A stretch of DNA of 12,718 nt from Marinilabilia sp. UBA5340 (GTDB lineage Bacteria > Bacteroidota > Bacteroidia > Bacteroidales > Marinilabiliaceae): NCBI GenBank assembly GCA_002411085.1, contig DHQK01000209.1, forward strand, positions 3,373-16,090. The letters run 5' to 3'. Below the pieces are notes generated by a model. The model was given only the letters and a program-made list of their open reading frames with translations, made no database searches and was not told the DNA's origin. Position 1 is the first letter of the stretch. Each line of letters begins with the position of its first letter. The translations under genes were made by a program, and so were the position numbers. Positions 1 through 8,026 of the stretch are shown here, piece after piece.

Positions 1-30
1 TTAATGTATTCTAAACCATAATGAAAAACT

Positions 31-732
31 ATGGAAACCAAAATATTTTACTCAAAGCAACAACTGGCGCGTTTTTTTGGAGACTATCTTTCCACCCTTA
101 CACAGGAGAATGAGCAGATTAATATAGCTCTTTCGGGCGGAAGTACTCCCGAAACCATTTTTGATGTTTTATCGCAGGAGTACAGTAACTCGGTGAACTG
201 GGAAAAAATAAGGTTTTTTTGGGGTGATGAGCGATGTGTGGCGCCGGATGATGATGAGAGTAATTTTAATATGACCAATCAGCACCTGTTTTCTTTGTTG
301 CCTGTGCCGGAAACCAATATTTTCAGAATAAAGGGAGAATTAACACCTGAAGATGCCCTCAGGGATTACCGTCAGGTAATAGATAAAGAATTGCCTAAAA
401 AAGAGGGATTGCCCTATTTTGATATTGTGTTGTTGGGGATGGGTGATGATGGTCATACAGCTTCAATATTTCCACCTGAAATAGCACTGTGGGATTCATC
501 AGAACTTTGTGAAATCGGGACTCACCCAACTTCGGGACAGAAAAGAATAACGCTTACCGGAAAGGTAATAAACAATGCCCGGGAGATTATTTTTCTGGTC
601 ACCGGGAAGAATAAAGCCGAAAAAGTGGATGAAATTCTTAATGAAAAGAATGATTACATGAAATACCCGGCTGCCCGGGTTAACCGGGACAAAAGCCTTT
701 GGCTGTTGGATCAGGAAGCTGTTGGAAGCTGA
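31..732 (+). CDS. pgl: 6-phosphogluconolactonase
   Basis: This enzyme hydrolyses 6-phosphoglucono-delta-lactone to 6-phosphogluconate, the second step of the oxidative pentose phosphate pathway, in the cytoplasm. The 233-residue protein is of normal length for the DevB/Pgl family. It shows the family signatures in order: SGGSTP at residues 35-40 (phosphate-binding loop), FFWGDER at about 62-68, and GMGDDGHTASIFP at 136-148. There is no signal peptide. The ATG at 31 is preferred because the protein then begins just before the conserved N-terminal region; the ATG at 21 is in another frame. No Shine-Dalgarno sequence is visible. In many Bacteroidota pgl follows zwf and gnd, so the gene left of the window edge may be zwf, but nothing in bases 1-30 proves this. 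The downstream neighbour is convergent. Family assignment is secure. Confidence 0.95.
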   Translation: METKIFYSKQQLARFFGDYLSTLTQENEQINIALSGGSTPETIFDVLSQEYSNSVNWEKIRFFWGDERCVAPDDDESNFNMTNQHLFSLLPVPETNIFRIKGELTPEDALRDYRQVIDKELPKKEGLPYFDIVLLGMGDDGHTASIFPPEIALWDSSELCEIGTHPTSGQKRITLTGKVINNAREIIFLVTGKNKAEKVDEILNEKNDYMKYPAARVNRDKSLWLLDQEAVGS

Positions 733-754
733 AATTAAGTTCATTGCTATTCAT

Positions 755-775
755 AACCCCTCCCCGGGAGGGGTT
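755..775. repeat. GC-rich palindrome between convergent genes
   Basis: This is a perfect inverted repeat: AACCCCTCCC at 755-764 pairs with GGGAGGGGTT at 766-775 around a single central base. It lies between the stop codons of pgl and the tamB-like gene, which converge here. The hairpin would be very stable in either transcript, but no T-tract follows on either side, so it is not a classical intrinsic terminator. From memory, similar CCCCTCCC/GGGAGGGG palindromes recur between genes in Bacteroidota genomes, so a dispersed REP-like element is equally possible. Confidence 0.6.
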
Positions 776-786
776 GGGAAGGCCAC

Positions 787-3700
787 TCATTCTTCTTGAT
801 CACCAGTGATCGCCTTCCAGTATTTCAGTAATAAATCAGTGAATTTATTAAACTCTTCCTTGAAGGAGAGTCCAATTCCCTGTGTGGTTGGGGATGTTTC
901 GTAGATGATGTCATCATTGGAACGGGTATAAGCTTTGGCTCTGATGGTTCCGCTTGGGTTGAGTTTTACATCCATGTCGAAATCCCCCACCATTTTACTG
1001 GTGTTGGTCTGGTATTTTCCGTATCCCACATTGCCATTAATGGTTACTCTGTTGTTGAACATTTGCGTTGACAGAGCAACCTCAATTTCCTCACTCGAGA
1101 TGTTGTCTTCCGGCCTGTAGCTTACTCCCACATCCAGATCATTGCTGATGTTAGACAACCACCGACTAAGCTGATTGGAGAGCATTTCGGTGGTGGTTAC
1201 GAGTGCGGCGTTGTTGGTTTGCAAGCCGGGATCACTTCCCATTCGCATGTAATCAGGAGTGTAGAACCTGTTTAGAACCAATAGTGAGAGTACTTGGCGG
1301 TTCATTTCATCTTCGGTGGAGATGAAATCCAGCATATAGCTTTCCCTGCTTTCAGTTAGTGTGGGAGCCTCTAATCCAAATTTGATTCCTGGTTTTTCCA
1401 GTGGGCCATTGAGCATCAGGTTGCAATTTATAGGGATACGTCGCTGCAGGCTTCCTCCTTCATCTCCGGAAGTACCATTAGACATCGGGCCTACCAGATC
1501 CGACAGAGATGCTTTAACCTTGTATACAGCTGTGAGGTCAATCCGGGCTTTGTAAGGATCACCCTGCCAAGAAACAACTCCTCCTTTGTTGATATCGAAT
1601 TTCTTGTTGACAAGGTTTTGAAGAGAGAACAGATATTCCCCCCGGTCGATGATATAATCTCCGTAAAAACTAATGTTTCCCTGCCTGTCAATTTGGATCT
1701 GGATATTACCATCACCCGATGCACTCAAAAGATCACCAAGGGTGGAATCAAAGATAATTTCGATCCGGGCTTGTGGGGTAACATCTATTTCCATATTTAA
1801 TTCGAGTCCTGACAGATCTACTTTATATTCTTCGCTGCCGGCAGATGTTACAAGCTGCTGTTGTTGCGTGTTGTCGCCAATAAACTGGATGAAATTACTT
1901 TGAACGGCCTCTTCCGTATCGGCCATAGGGATAAAGAAGCGCGTGTTTTCAAGAGTTTCTCCTTCAATGTTGAGTTCGATGTTGTTGGTGGTTCCGGTGA
2001 CCAATAAGGTACCGTTGGCATAGACGGTTCCGTAATAATAGGGGTTATCTTTCAGTTCAGTGTCCAGCACTAGCATTTTATTCACATCCATCTGAAGATT
2101 GTAGATCATATCTGCAAAGTTTTCATGATAGATGGACCCTCTGAAGTTTCCTTTTTCTCCGTTTTTGTCCGTAATGCTCAAATCCCTAAAACGTATTTCG
2201 TTAGGGTAAAACCAAACCGAATCGGTTAGCTGATAGCTGGTTTGAAGTAGGTCTACATTAAATTTGGCCTCATCAACATCTACTTTTCCTGTCAGTAATG
2301 GTTTAGAAAGCAGACCCGCCAGGTATAGCTTTCCGGAGGCTGTTCCATCCAGATCCTGTAGGATGTTACCGAGAAAAGTATTGAGAAAGTTTATTTCGAA
2401 CTGATCAAGATCCAGTTCTATATCCATCTTGTTCTTCCCCGGACTTATGTAGCCTGACCCTTCTAGTGGTTTTTTCCCATTTTTTTGCACGGAAGTATTT
2501 ACTGCGAGCTGCTCTTTTTCAGGATCCCAACGTGACCCTATGCTAAAGAAACCTACCGTATCTTTATTGAAGCTAAACTGATCAATCGAAAAGTTGGCAG
2601 ACCAAAGGGGAGACCGGTAATAATTTTTCAGTTCTACGCTCCCGTCAGCTGTTCCTCCAAACCTGTGTTTGAATTGGCTGTTAGGCCCGAATAGTTGAGC
2701 CAGATCTATGTTGTCCATCTCCAACCGCATCCCGTCCATCGATTTTTTATGAAGAAAGCCGTTTAAGGCAAGTCTTTGTTGGCTGTGTATGATTTCCAAT
2801 CCTTGAATGCTGAATGAACTTGGTGCCAGTAAAGCTCGGGCTTCACTAATGTTCCAGACAGAATCCTGAAGGATGACAGTGGAGGGGGAGAGGTGTATGT
2901 CGGAATAGAATTTTTTGTTTCTGTCTCTTCTGAAAGCTGTGGTAGTATAAATTGCTCCGCTATTGGTGATCTCCCCCCAGTTATTCCAAAATAAATTGAT
3001 GTCCAGCGTATCTTTGCCTGCTTTGTTGTGAATGGAGAAATTATACAGGGCCGCTGTGTTTTCGCGTTCAATCCGGGAGGTTCTTAATATTACTTCGATA
3101 AACCGTTCATCGTTGGTGGAGGCATGAAATTCAATGTCGTTGGCGGAAATTCCTTGATAACCTATTTTTTGGAAATTTGCATCAATGTTGAGGATTTTGT
3201 TTTTGGAATCTACGTTGCCCTTTAACGTACCATTCGAGGCGGCCTCCAGACCTGGAATCAGAATTGCAGCAGCACGATCAAAACCATTAAAAGAAAACTC
3301 GAAATCAAAATCGTTTTCCGGCAAGTTTTTTCCGGGTTTCTGATTGATGAGAGAGGGAAGAAAATGGGAGACCATGTCTATAAAGGACTGCCGGAATTTT
3401 TCAAAATTGTATTGTCCCGAAATGGTTCCTTCAATGAAATCGGAATTTAGTTCAATCTTTTTGGTCTCATCAACGGTATAGGCATTAAGCGATAATGAAT
3501 CCAGCGAAAGAGAAGTTTTCGGAGTGTATATCAGTCCTTCGGTAATGTCAATTTTACCGGCAAGGTTGTCAATGTTATCTCCTTTGAAATTGGCTGCAGC
3601 CGAGAGCGTTATGACTGCGTTTTTAAGTGTGGGAAGGAGCTTTAACCGGTCAGGCATCACATTTTCGAGATCTGCACGGAACTGAAATGTAGGTGTTTGA

Positions 3701-5271
3701 CCTGAGGCATCAATTTCTCCGTCAAAACGAAATATTCCATTAGGATCTTTCATTTCCACTGAGCCATCAAAGCGTTGGTAGGTAAATAATCCGTTAACAT
3801 TTATGTCTTGATAAAGATAGTTGTTCCACTCCAGAGAATTTATATCGCCCATTAGATAAGCAAAATAACTGGTCTTGTTTTTCCAGAATCCATTGATTTC
3901 CATATTCATATCAAGGTCGCCCGGATTGTCTTTGTTGGTAAAGGCCTTTCCTGTTTGAAAATCTTTGGTGGAAAGAGCTCCGCTAAAGGAGATGCCTTCC
4001 TGATCTGAGTATTTTAGGCCAATATCAGTGCTGAGTGAGCCGAATTCCGTGTCGAAAGTCCCAAAGGCCACCATATCACTAAAAAAACCTGTCAGGTTTC
4101 CTGAATAATGAATCATTCCCAGATTTTTCAGAAAAGCAGGTGTTTCTTTATTTTTTTTGCTGAATTGAAGCAGGTCTTCAGAGGTGGTTTGAAGCTGTTC
4201 AATTTTCATGAAAATAAAAGTTTCATGAAAATTTCGTAAATCTGTCAGATCGAAGGAGGTTCTCAGTCTTGTGCGCCGTCCCATGGAAAGAACAAAATTC
4301 CGGCCTTTCAGACTTTTTAAAGAACCGGAAACCTGACCGGAAAGAATGATCGGATTTTCGGGAACAGGAATGTTGTTAAAATACATGGACAACTCGCGGG
4401 GTGATATTAGCAGTTTTTCCATGTCTGTTTTGAATCTTTGTTCTGCTGTGGGACCTGTTTCTTCAGGGTTAATGGCAAGATCAAAGCTGTTTATGCTCAA
4501 GTCGGATTTATCTGTTCGCAGGAAAAAGTCACGGATGGTTATTTTATCCTTTCTGAATTTGCCTTTAGCCCCTGCACTGGTTATCTCTAGCCCGTTTTCT
4601 TCCACAAGACTCAGGTCGTTCAGTTCGAAGTCAATAGAATCACTAACGGCCGAAGTTCTGGTAGCGCTGATATTTAGTTTGCTGAAAGCCAGTGAGTCAA
4701 TCTTGAATGCTTCATTTTGGAATATTTGGTTGGTGATCTTTAAATTGCCATTTTTGATGTCTATACCCCGAACTGAATAATGCCATTTTACAGTGTCTGG
4801 TTGGTTTTTAGCCAGCGAATCCAGAAGGAATGTAAAATTCATTCCTTCCTCATATTCCTTGAGTTTGAGTTTTGGAGAATCAAATGTGATACGGCCCAGG
4901 AAGATGTGTTTTTTAAAGAAAGAAAAATAATCAATTTCAGAGTGAACCCTGGGAGCAAAAAGGAGAGTGTCATTTTGCACGTCACGTACCAGAAAATCCT
5001 TAATACGAATACCTGAAAATGGAAGCGCTTGAATGCTACCTATGGAAATTTCGGTGTTCAGATCATTACTCAAACGATCGGTAATATTGGTTACAATACG
5101 TGTTTGTACACCGGGCACCATAAATATGATGGAGCCGATAAGTGGCAACCCGATGATTACCAGTAAGGCAATGTAGATTATTTTGTTATACCGTTTGATG
5201 TCAGCCGAAATTTGTCTGGTTTTTCTTTTTGGGGATTGCGGATTTTCAGGTTGAGGCAATGCTGGTTTCAT
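787..5271 (-). CDS. tamB: TamB-like translocation and assembly module protein
   Basis: This is a large envelope protein of the TamB/AsmA-like superfamily, thought to bridge the periplasm and help move lipids or outer-membrane proteins. It has 1,494 residues, longer than E. coli TamB (about 1,260) but usual for Bacteroidota. Residues 1-30 are basic and polar; residues 31-52 form one hydrophobic membrane anchor. The VQTRIVTNITDRLSN-type stretch that follows is typical of AsmA/TamB N-termini. The long middle is rich in alternating polar/hydrophobic beta segments, as expected for a beta-taco groove. The C-terminal DUF490 (TamB) domain spans very roughly residues 1130-1440, with a GNISFYGDYIIDRGEYLF stretch followed by FDINKGGVVSWQGDP. 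The reading frame is intact. No tamA/bamA partner lies in the window. A terminator at 5328-5360 separates the gene from the one upstream, so it should have its own promoter; only a lone TATTTTTG (minus strand, 5285-5278) very near the start codon is visible. Confidence 0.92.
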   Translation of the reverse strand: MKPALPQPENPQSPKRKTRQISADIKRYNKIIYIALLVIIGLPLIGSIIFMVPGVQTRIVTNITDRLSNDLNTEISIGSIQALPFSGIRIKDFLVRDVQNDTLLFAPRVHSEIDYFSFFKKHIFLGRITFDSPKLKLKEYEEGMNFTFLLDSLAKNQPDTVKWHYSVRGIDIKNGNLKITNQIFQNEAFKIDSLAFSKLNISATRTSAVSDSIDFELNDLSLVEENGLEITSAGAKGKFRKDKITIRDFFLRTDKSDLSINSFDLAINPEETGPTAEQRFKTDMEKLLISPRELSMYFNNIPVPENPIILSGQVSGSLKSLKGRNFVLSMGRRTRLRTSFDLTDLRNFHETFIFMKIEQLQTTSEDLLQFSKKNKETPAFLKNLGMIHYSGNLTGFFSDMVAFGTFDTEFGSLSTDIGLKYSDQEGISFSGALSTKDFQTGKAFTNKDNPGDLDMNMEINGFWKNKTSYFAYLMGDINSLEWNNYLYQDINVNGLFTYQRFDGSVEMKDPNGIFRFDGEIDASGQTPTFQFRADLENVMPDRLKLLPTLKNAVITLSAAANFKGDNIDNLAGKIDITEGLIYTPKTSLSLDSLSLNAYTVDETKKIELNSDFIEGTISGQYNFEKFRQSFIDMVSHFLPSLINQKPGKNLPENDFDFEFSFNGFDRAAAILIPGLEAASNGTLKGNVDSKNKILNIDANFQKIGYQGISANDIEFHASTNDERFIEVILRTSRIERENTAALYNFSIHNKAGKDTLDINLFWNNWGEITNSGAIYTTTAFRRDRNKKFYSDIHLSPSTVILQDSVWNISEARALLAPSSFSIQGLEIIHSQQRLALNGFLHKKSMDGMRLEMDNIDLAQLFGPNSQFKHRFGGTADGSVELKNYYRSPLWSANFSIDQFSFNKDTVGFFSIGSRWDPEKEQLAVNTSVQKNGKKPLEGSGYISPGKNKMDIELDLDQFEINFLNTFLGNILQDLDGTASGKLYLAGLLSKPLLTGKVDVDEAKFNVDLLQTSYQLTDSVWFYPNEIRFRDLSITDKNGEKGNFRGSIYHENFADMIYNLQMDVNKMLVLDTELKDNPYYYGTVYANGTLLVTGTTNNIELNIEGETLENTRFFIPMADTEEAVQSNFIQFIGDNTQQQQLVTSAGSEEYKVDLSGLELNMEIDVTPQARIEIIFDSTLGDLLSASGDGNIQIQIDRQGNISFYGDYIIDRGEYLFSLQNLVNKKFDINKGGVVSWQGDPYKARIDLTAVYKVKASLSDLVGPMSNGTSGDEGGSLQRRIPINCNLMLNGPLEKPGIKFGLEAPTLTESRESYMLDFISTEDEMNRQVLSLLVLNRFYTPDYMRMGSDPGLQTNNAALVTTTEMLSNQLSRWLSNISNDLDVGVSYRPEDNISSEEIEVALSTQMFNNRVTINGNVGYGKYQTNTSKMVGDFDMDVKLNPSGTIRAKAYTRSNDDIIYETSPTTQGIGLSFKEEFNKFTDLLLKYWKAITGDQEE

Positions 5272-5327
5272 CTATTGCAAAAATAGTGCAAAGAGCTAAA
5301 CATTTCTAATAAAAAGGGAGATAGATT

Positions 5328-5360
5328 AAAAAAAAACGGGTTTTCATTGACGAAAACCCG
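5328..5360 (-). terminator. Intrinsic terminator of the DUF2007 gene
   Basis: On the minus strand a perfect 9-bp stem (5352-5360 pairing with 5337-5345, arms CGGGTTTTC and GAAAACCCG) with a 6-nt loop is followed directly by nine Ts (the A-run at 5328-5336). It lies about 10 nt past the stop codon of the DUF2007 gene and upstream of tamB on the same strand. It should therefore end the short transcript and uncouple the two genes. Confidence 0.87.
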
Positions 5361-5370
5361 GTAAAAATTT

Positions 5371-5610
5371 TTATCGACCTATTCCGGTCAGGAAATCTTT
5401 AATTAAGGGATCAGCTTTCCGGATATCTGAATTATTTACAAAGAGATTAACGTTCGCTGGTGGAACCCCACGAAGTCCTTCAGGCTCTTTGTTTTCCATT
5501 TCATCTCTGATCTGGGAAGGAATGCTGTTTTTTTCCAGTTTAGATCGTAAGTCTCTCGCTTCCTTTTCGGTGCCTGAAAACACTTTAACTGCATGTTCTT
5601 TTGATTCCAT
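5371..5610 (-). CDS. DUF2007 family small protein (putative signal-transducing)
   Basis: This is a 79-residue cytoplasmic protein resembling the DUF2007 family, described as putative prokaryotic signal-transducing proteins with a GlnB-like fold. The pattern fits the family: an N-terminal VKVFSGTEKEARDLRSKLEKNSI stretch (beta strand, then a helix starting at a T-E pair, residues about 8-30), an acidic middle, and GVPPANVNLFV at 48-58 followed by a helix that begins SDIRKADPLI. The molecular role is unknown. There is no signal peptide or membrane segment. A weak promoter candidate lies upstream on the minus strand: TTTG (5670-5667), a 20-nt spacer, then TATATTAA (5646-5639), which matches TAnnTTTG only partly. 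The gene is divergent from the ACT-domain gene and has its own terminator. I am fairly sure of the family from pattern recognition, not from a search. Confidence 0.8.
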   Translation of the reverse strand: MESKEHAVKVFSGTEKEARDLRSKLEKNSIPSQIRDEMENKEPEGLRGVPPANVNLFVNNSDIRKADPLIKDFLTGIGR

Positions 5611-5706
5611 AATCTAGCTGTTTTTTGTGTTTGTGTCATTAATATAAGATGATTTTTGCTTCCACGCAAATGATTTGTATAGATCAATTCAGGATAGAAA
5701 AAAACA

Positions 5707-5743
5707 TTTCAAATTCCATAAACTTGTTAAAAATTTGTAAATT
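5707..5743 (+). promoter_or_regulatory. Weak promoter candidate with an operator-like palindrome
   Basis: Upstream of the ACT-domain gene, TTTC at 5707-5710 is followed after 19 nt by AAAATTTG at 5730-5737. This resembles the Bacteroidota pattern TTTG, about 19 nt, TAnnTTTG with two mismatches. It would start transcription near 5744, about 19 nt before the first ATG. The near-palindrome AATTTGTAAATT (5732-5743) overlaps the -7 region. The surroundings are very A/T-rich, so chance is a real possibility. Confidence 0.3.
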
Positions 5744-5762
5744 CCCGTCGTTTTAACCAAAA

Positions 5763-6200
5763 ATGTTCAAAATTATGATTATCGAACAATTATCGGTTTT
5801 TCTGGAAAATCGATCCGGCAGATTGCATGAGGTGTTTGAGATACTGGGCAAAAATAATATAAACGTTTCCGCTTGTAGCCTGGCGGACACCTCCGAATTT
5901 GGCATATTGCGACTAATTCCTTCCGATCCCATTCAGGCCAGAGAAATATTGAAAAAAAATCTCTTTTCTGTGAATGTCAGTGAGGTGATATCATTTGCTG
6001 CTCCCAATTCTCCCGGAGCACTGTCGCGTACCTTGAAGATTTTGGCTGATGCTGGTATTGGTGTGGATTATCTTTATGGTTTTTCTCCCGGTGAAAAATC
6101 TTTTATTGTTCTGCGTCCGGATGACGCCGCCAAAGCTGTGGCTGAATTTCAAAAGCATGAGATGGAGTTGTTGTCGGCAAGTGACCTTTACAAATTTTAA
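5763..6200 (+). CDS. Tandem ACT-domain protein
   Basis: This is a 145-residue cytoplasmic protein made of two ACT domains and nothing else. ACT1 spans about residues 5-68, with QLSVFLENRSGRLHEVFEIL as its first strand, ligand loop and helix. ACT2 spans about 73-140, with the loop-helix SPGALSRTLKILADAGI and the strand VDYLYGF. ACT domains usually bind amino acids and regulate amino-acid enzymes. Stand-alone tandem ACT proteins (COG4747-like) often sit beside phenylacetate-CoA ligase genes, as here: the ligase starts 6 nt downstream, so the two are almost certainly co-transcribed and perhaps act together. The ligand cannot be read from the sequence; an aromatic or branched-chain amino acid is my guess. 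The first ATG (5763) gives MFKIMIIEQ; an in-frame ATG at 5775 would give MIIEQLSVFLEN, closer to the usual start of this family, and may be the true start. Confidence 0.9.
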   Translation: MFKIMIIEQLSVFLENRSGRLHEVFEILGKNNINVSACSLADTSEFGILRLIPSDPIQAREILKKNLFSVNVSEVISFAAPNSPGALSRTLKILADAGIGVDYLYGFSPGEKSFIVLRPDDAAKAVAEFQKHEMELLSASDLYKF

Positions 6201-6206
6201 AATTTT

Positions 6207-7517
6207 ATGGAGATATCGATATGGAACCGGCATTTTGAAACCATGCCGAGGGAACAAATGAAAAATGTTCAAAGCGAACGTTTAAGAGAAGCAATTGAGC
6301 GGGTTTATTACAATGTGCCTTATTACAGGGCTAAAATGCAGGAGAAAGGCCTCGGTCCTGAGCATATTAAATCAGTAGATGATTTGAATAAACTACCTTT
6401 TACCACTAAGCAGGACTTGAGAGACAATTACCCTTTTGGGCTTTTTGCGCTGCCTATGAGTGAAATTATTCGGTTGCATGCCAGTTCGGGTACTACCGGG
6501 CGACCAACGGTGGTAGGGTATTCGCGCCGCGATATTGCCGTTTGGTCTGAAGTTATGGCACGTACCTTGACATCTGCAGGAGTATCCAAGAATGATTTTA
6601 TCCAGATTGCTTATGGGTATGGCTTGTTTACAGGTGGACTTGGGCTTCATTATGGTGGTGAAAAAGTAGGAGCTTCTGTAATTCCGATCTCGGGAGGTAA
6701 TACCCGCAAGCAGTTGCAGTTGATGAATGATTTTGGTTCCACCGTGCTGGCCTGTACTCCTTCTTATGCATCCTACCTTGCAGAAGCCATTGATGAAAGT
6801 GACATTAGGCGGGAAGATCTGAAGTTGAGGGTCGGTATTTTTGGTGCTGAGCCATGGACTGATAATATGCGAAAGGAGATTGAGAAGAAGTTGAAGATAA
6901 AAGCATTCGATATTTACGGTTTAAGTGAGATTATTGGTCCCGGTGTCTCTTTCGATTGCGAATATCAGAACGGACTTCACATCAATGAAGATCATTTTAT
7001 CCCGGAGATTATTGATCCGGATACATTGGAAGTCCTTCCTGAGGGGGAACTTGGGGAACTGGTGTTTACCACCGTCACCAAAGAGGGATTGCCTATTATT
7101 CGCTATCGTACCCGCGATTTGACCAGGCTTCATTTTGAAACATGTAGGTGCGGACGAACACTTGTCAGAATGGAGAAATGCACCGGTCGCAGTGACGATA
7201 TGTTGATTATCAGAGGAGTGAATCTCTTTCCTTCGCAAATTGAAAGCGTCCTTCTTGAAATGGATGAAACAACACCACATTATTTATTGGTAGTGGATCG
7301 GATCAATAATCTGGATACCCTTGAGTTGCATGTGGAAGTGGAAGATCGTTTCTATCAGGATAAGATCAGCGAACTTCAGAATCTTGGGAAGAAGATAAAG
7401 AATCAGATAGAAAGTACAATAGGCCTGACGGTGAATGTGAAGCTCGTAGAGCCAAAAACCATTGAGCGTAGCGAAGGCAAAGCCAGGAGAGTGATTGACA
7501 AAAGGAAAATTCGATAA
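6207..7517 (+). CDS. paaK: Phenylacetate-CoA ligase family enzyme (arylacetate/acyl-CoA synthetase)
   Basis: This is an adenylate-forming enzyme that activates an aryl- or related carboxylic acid to its CoA thioester via an acyl-AMP, in the cytoplasm. It has 436 residues, the normal PaaK length. It shows the phosphate-binding loop SSGTTGRPT (residues 93-101), the YGLSE motif (237-241), a C-terminal lid with GRSDDMLIIRGVNLFPSQIE, and the invariant catalytic lysine in SEGKARR (K425). The N-terminus WNRHFETMPREQM is typical of anaerobic PaaK-type ligases. No phenylacetyl-CoA epoxidase (paaABCDE) genes accompany it, so aerobic phenylacetate breakdown is not indicated. In anaerobes such ligases accompany indolepyruvate- or 2-oxoacid:ferredoxin oxidoreductases, and one follows here after the aminotransferase. 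The substrate (phenylacetate, indoleacetate or a branched-chain acid) is not proven. It is the second gene of an operon with the ACT protein; I see no clear terminator after it. Confidence 0.92.
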   Translation: MEISIWNRHFETMPREQMKNVQSERLREAIERVYYNVPYYRAKMQEKGLGPEHIKSVDDLNKLPFTTKQDLRDNYPFGLFALPMSEIIRLHASSGTTGRPTVVGYSRRDIAVWSEVMARTLTSAGVSKNDFIQIAYGYGLFTGGLGLHYGGEKVGASVIPISGGNTRKQLQLMNDFGSTVLACTPSYASYLAEAIDESDIRREDLKLRVGIFGAEPWTDNMRKEIEKKLKIKAFDIYGLSEIIGPGVSFDCEYQNGLHINEDHFIPEIIDPDTLEVLPEGELGELVFTTVTKEGLPIIRYRTRDLTRLHFETCRCGRTLVRMEKCTGRSDDMLIIRGVNLFPSQIESVLLEMDETTPHYLLVVDRINNLDTLELHVEVEDRFYQDKISELQNLGKKIKNQIESTIGLTVNVKLVEPKTIERSEGKARRVIDKRKIR

Positions 7518-7892
7518 AGAAAGAAGTCCTGCTTATGGAGGCGGGTTTCTGAGTATACTCTTTGTTCTGCAGGGGGTGAATGTTTTTTGTTACCCTGAGC
7601 CCCGATCCACTGTTTTAAAACAAAATGGCGTATCAGAATCCGTCACAATTAATCATTTATTTGGCAATAGTGAAGATTTTTATTGCAGGATTTTTTCACC
7701 CAAATTCTTGTAAGCAGGTTGCGAAGCCGAGCAGAGCGATTCTCGCTCACGATAAAGAAATTGTATGGTTTTTACCTCACCTATCCGGTGAAAACCGATA
7801 ATTTCTAAATCAAGGTTAACCCTATGTAAAGCGCTTTTTCCCTATGTTAAATCGCTCAATTTAGGTTTTAGAAAAATCAGAAGCATGTAAAG
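7518..7892. other. Non-coding stretch with small palindromes and repeats
   Basis: This is the first part of a 537-nt gap with no credible gene. Visible items are: the perfect palindrome TGTTTTAAAACA (7611-7622); a short hairpin GAGCGA-TTC-TCGCTC (7734-7748); a small CGGT-GAAA-ACCG stem-loop extended by a TAT/ATA pair with a bulged C (7782-7800); and an imperfect tandem repeat of two 20-nt units beginning CCCTATGT (7820-7839 and 7840-7859). GTTGCGAAGCCGA (7718-7730) resembles GTTGAGCGAAGTCGA (7935-7949) inside the adjacent MITE-like element. An open frame of 72 codons starting at 7495 overlaps the ligase end but looks random. The stretch may be decayed repeat DNA plus the 3' UTR of the ligase operon. 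Confidence 0.55.
7820..7859. repeat. Imperfect 20-bp tandem repeat, two units
   Basis: Two adjacent 20-nt units both begin CCCTATGT and continue A/T-rich into a GCG- or TCGCT-containing end (7820-7839 and 7840-7859). The first eight bases are identical; the remainder aligns only with small gaps. The function is unknown. Confidence 0.5.
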
Positions 7893-8026
7893 AGAGGATC
7901 GTTCAAAAAGTACAAAGCACCAAAGAAGTGTCATGTTGAGCGAAGTCGAAATGTCTGTTTTTCAAACGAAAATATTCATTCCCAAGCATAGAGTGATATT
8001 AAAATTGGACTTTTTGGACAGCCTCT
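7893..8026. mobile_element. MITE-like non-coding repeat element with terminal inverted repeats
   Basis: Imperfect terminal inverted repeats bound a non-coding segment of about 134 bp. The left end reads GAGGATCGTTCAAAAAGTAC (7894-7913). The reverse complement of the right end (8007-8025) reads GAGGCTGTCCAAAAAGTCC. About 16 of 19 positions match with one single-base gap, and one more outer A/T pair extends the ends to 7893 and 8026. Inside, on the + strand, is TGTCATGTTGAGCGAAGTCG (7930-7949), a motif that, from memory, recurs in intergenic DNA of many bacteria, including Bacteroidota. There is no open reading frame, so it would depend on a transposase elsewhere. I could not find a convincing target-site duplication, which may mean an old insertion. 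Confidence 0.6.

Noticed and set aside
4346..4780. A 144-codon + strand open frame inside the tamB-like gene.
   Set aside because: It is antisense to an intact TamB reading frame, shows no domain, and has no promoter or ribosome binding site.
5278..5285. TATTTTTG on the minus strand just upstream of tamB, matching the -7 consensus TAnnTTTG.
   Set aside because: There is no TTG 17-23 nt upstream and it lies only about 6 nt before the start codon, which would give a leaderless mRNA. It is too weak to call a promoter.
7495..7713. An open frame of 72 codons overlapping the end of the ligase gene.
   Set aside because: It begins inside the ligase gene in another frame, has no recognisable domain or start context, and its composition looks like random non-coding sequence.
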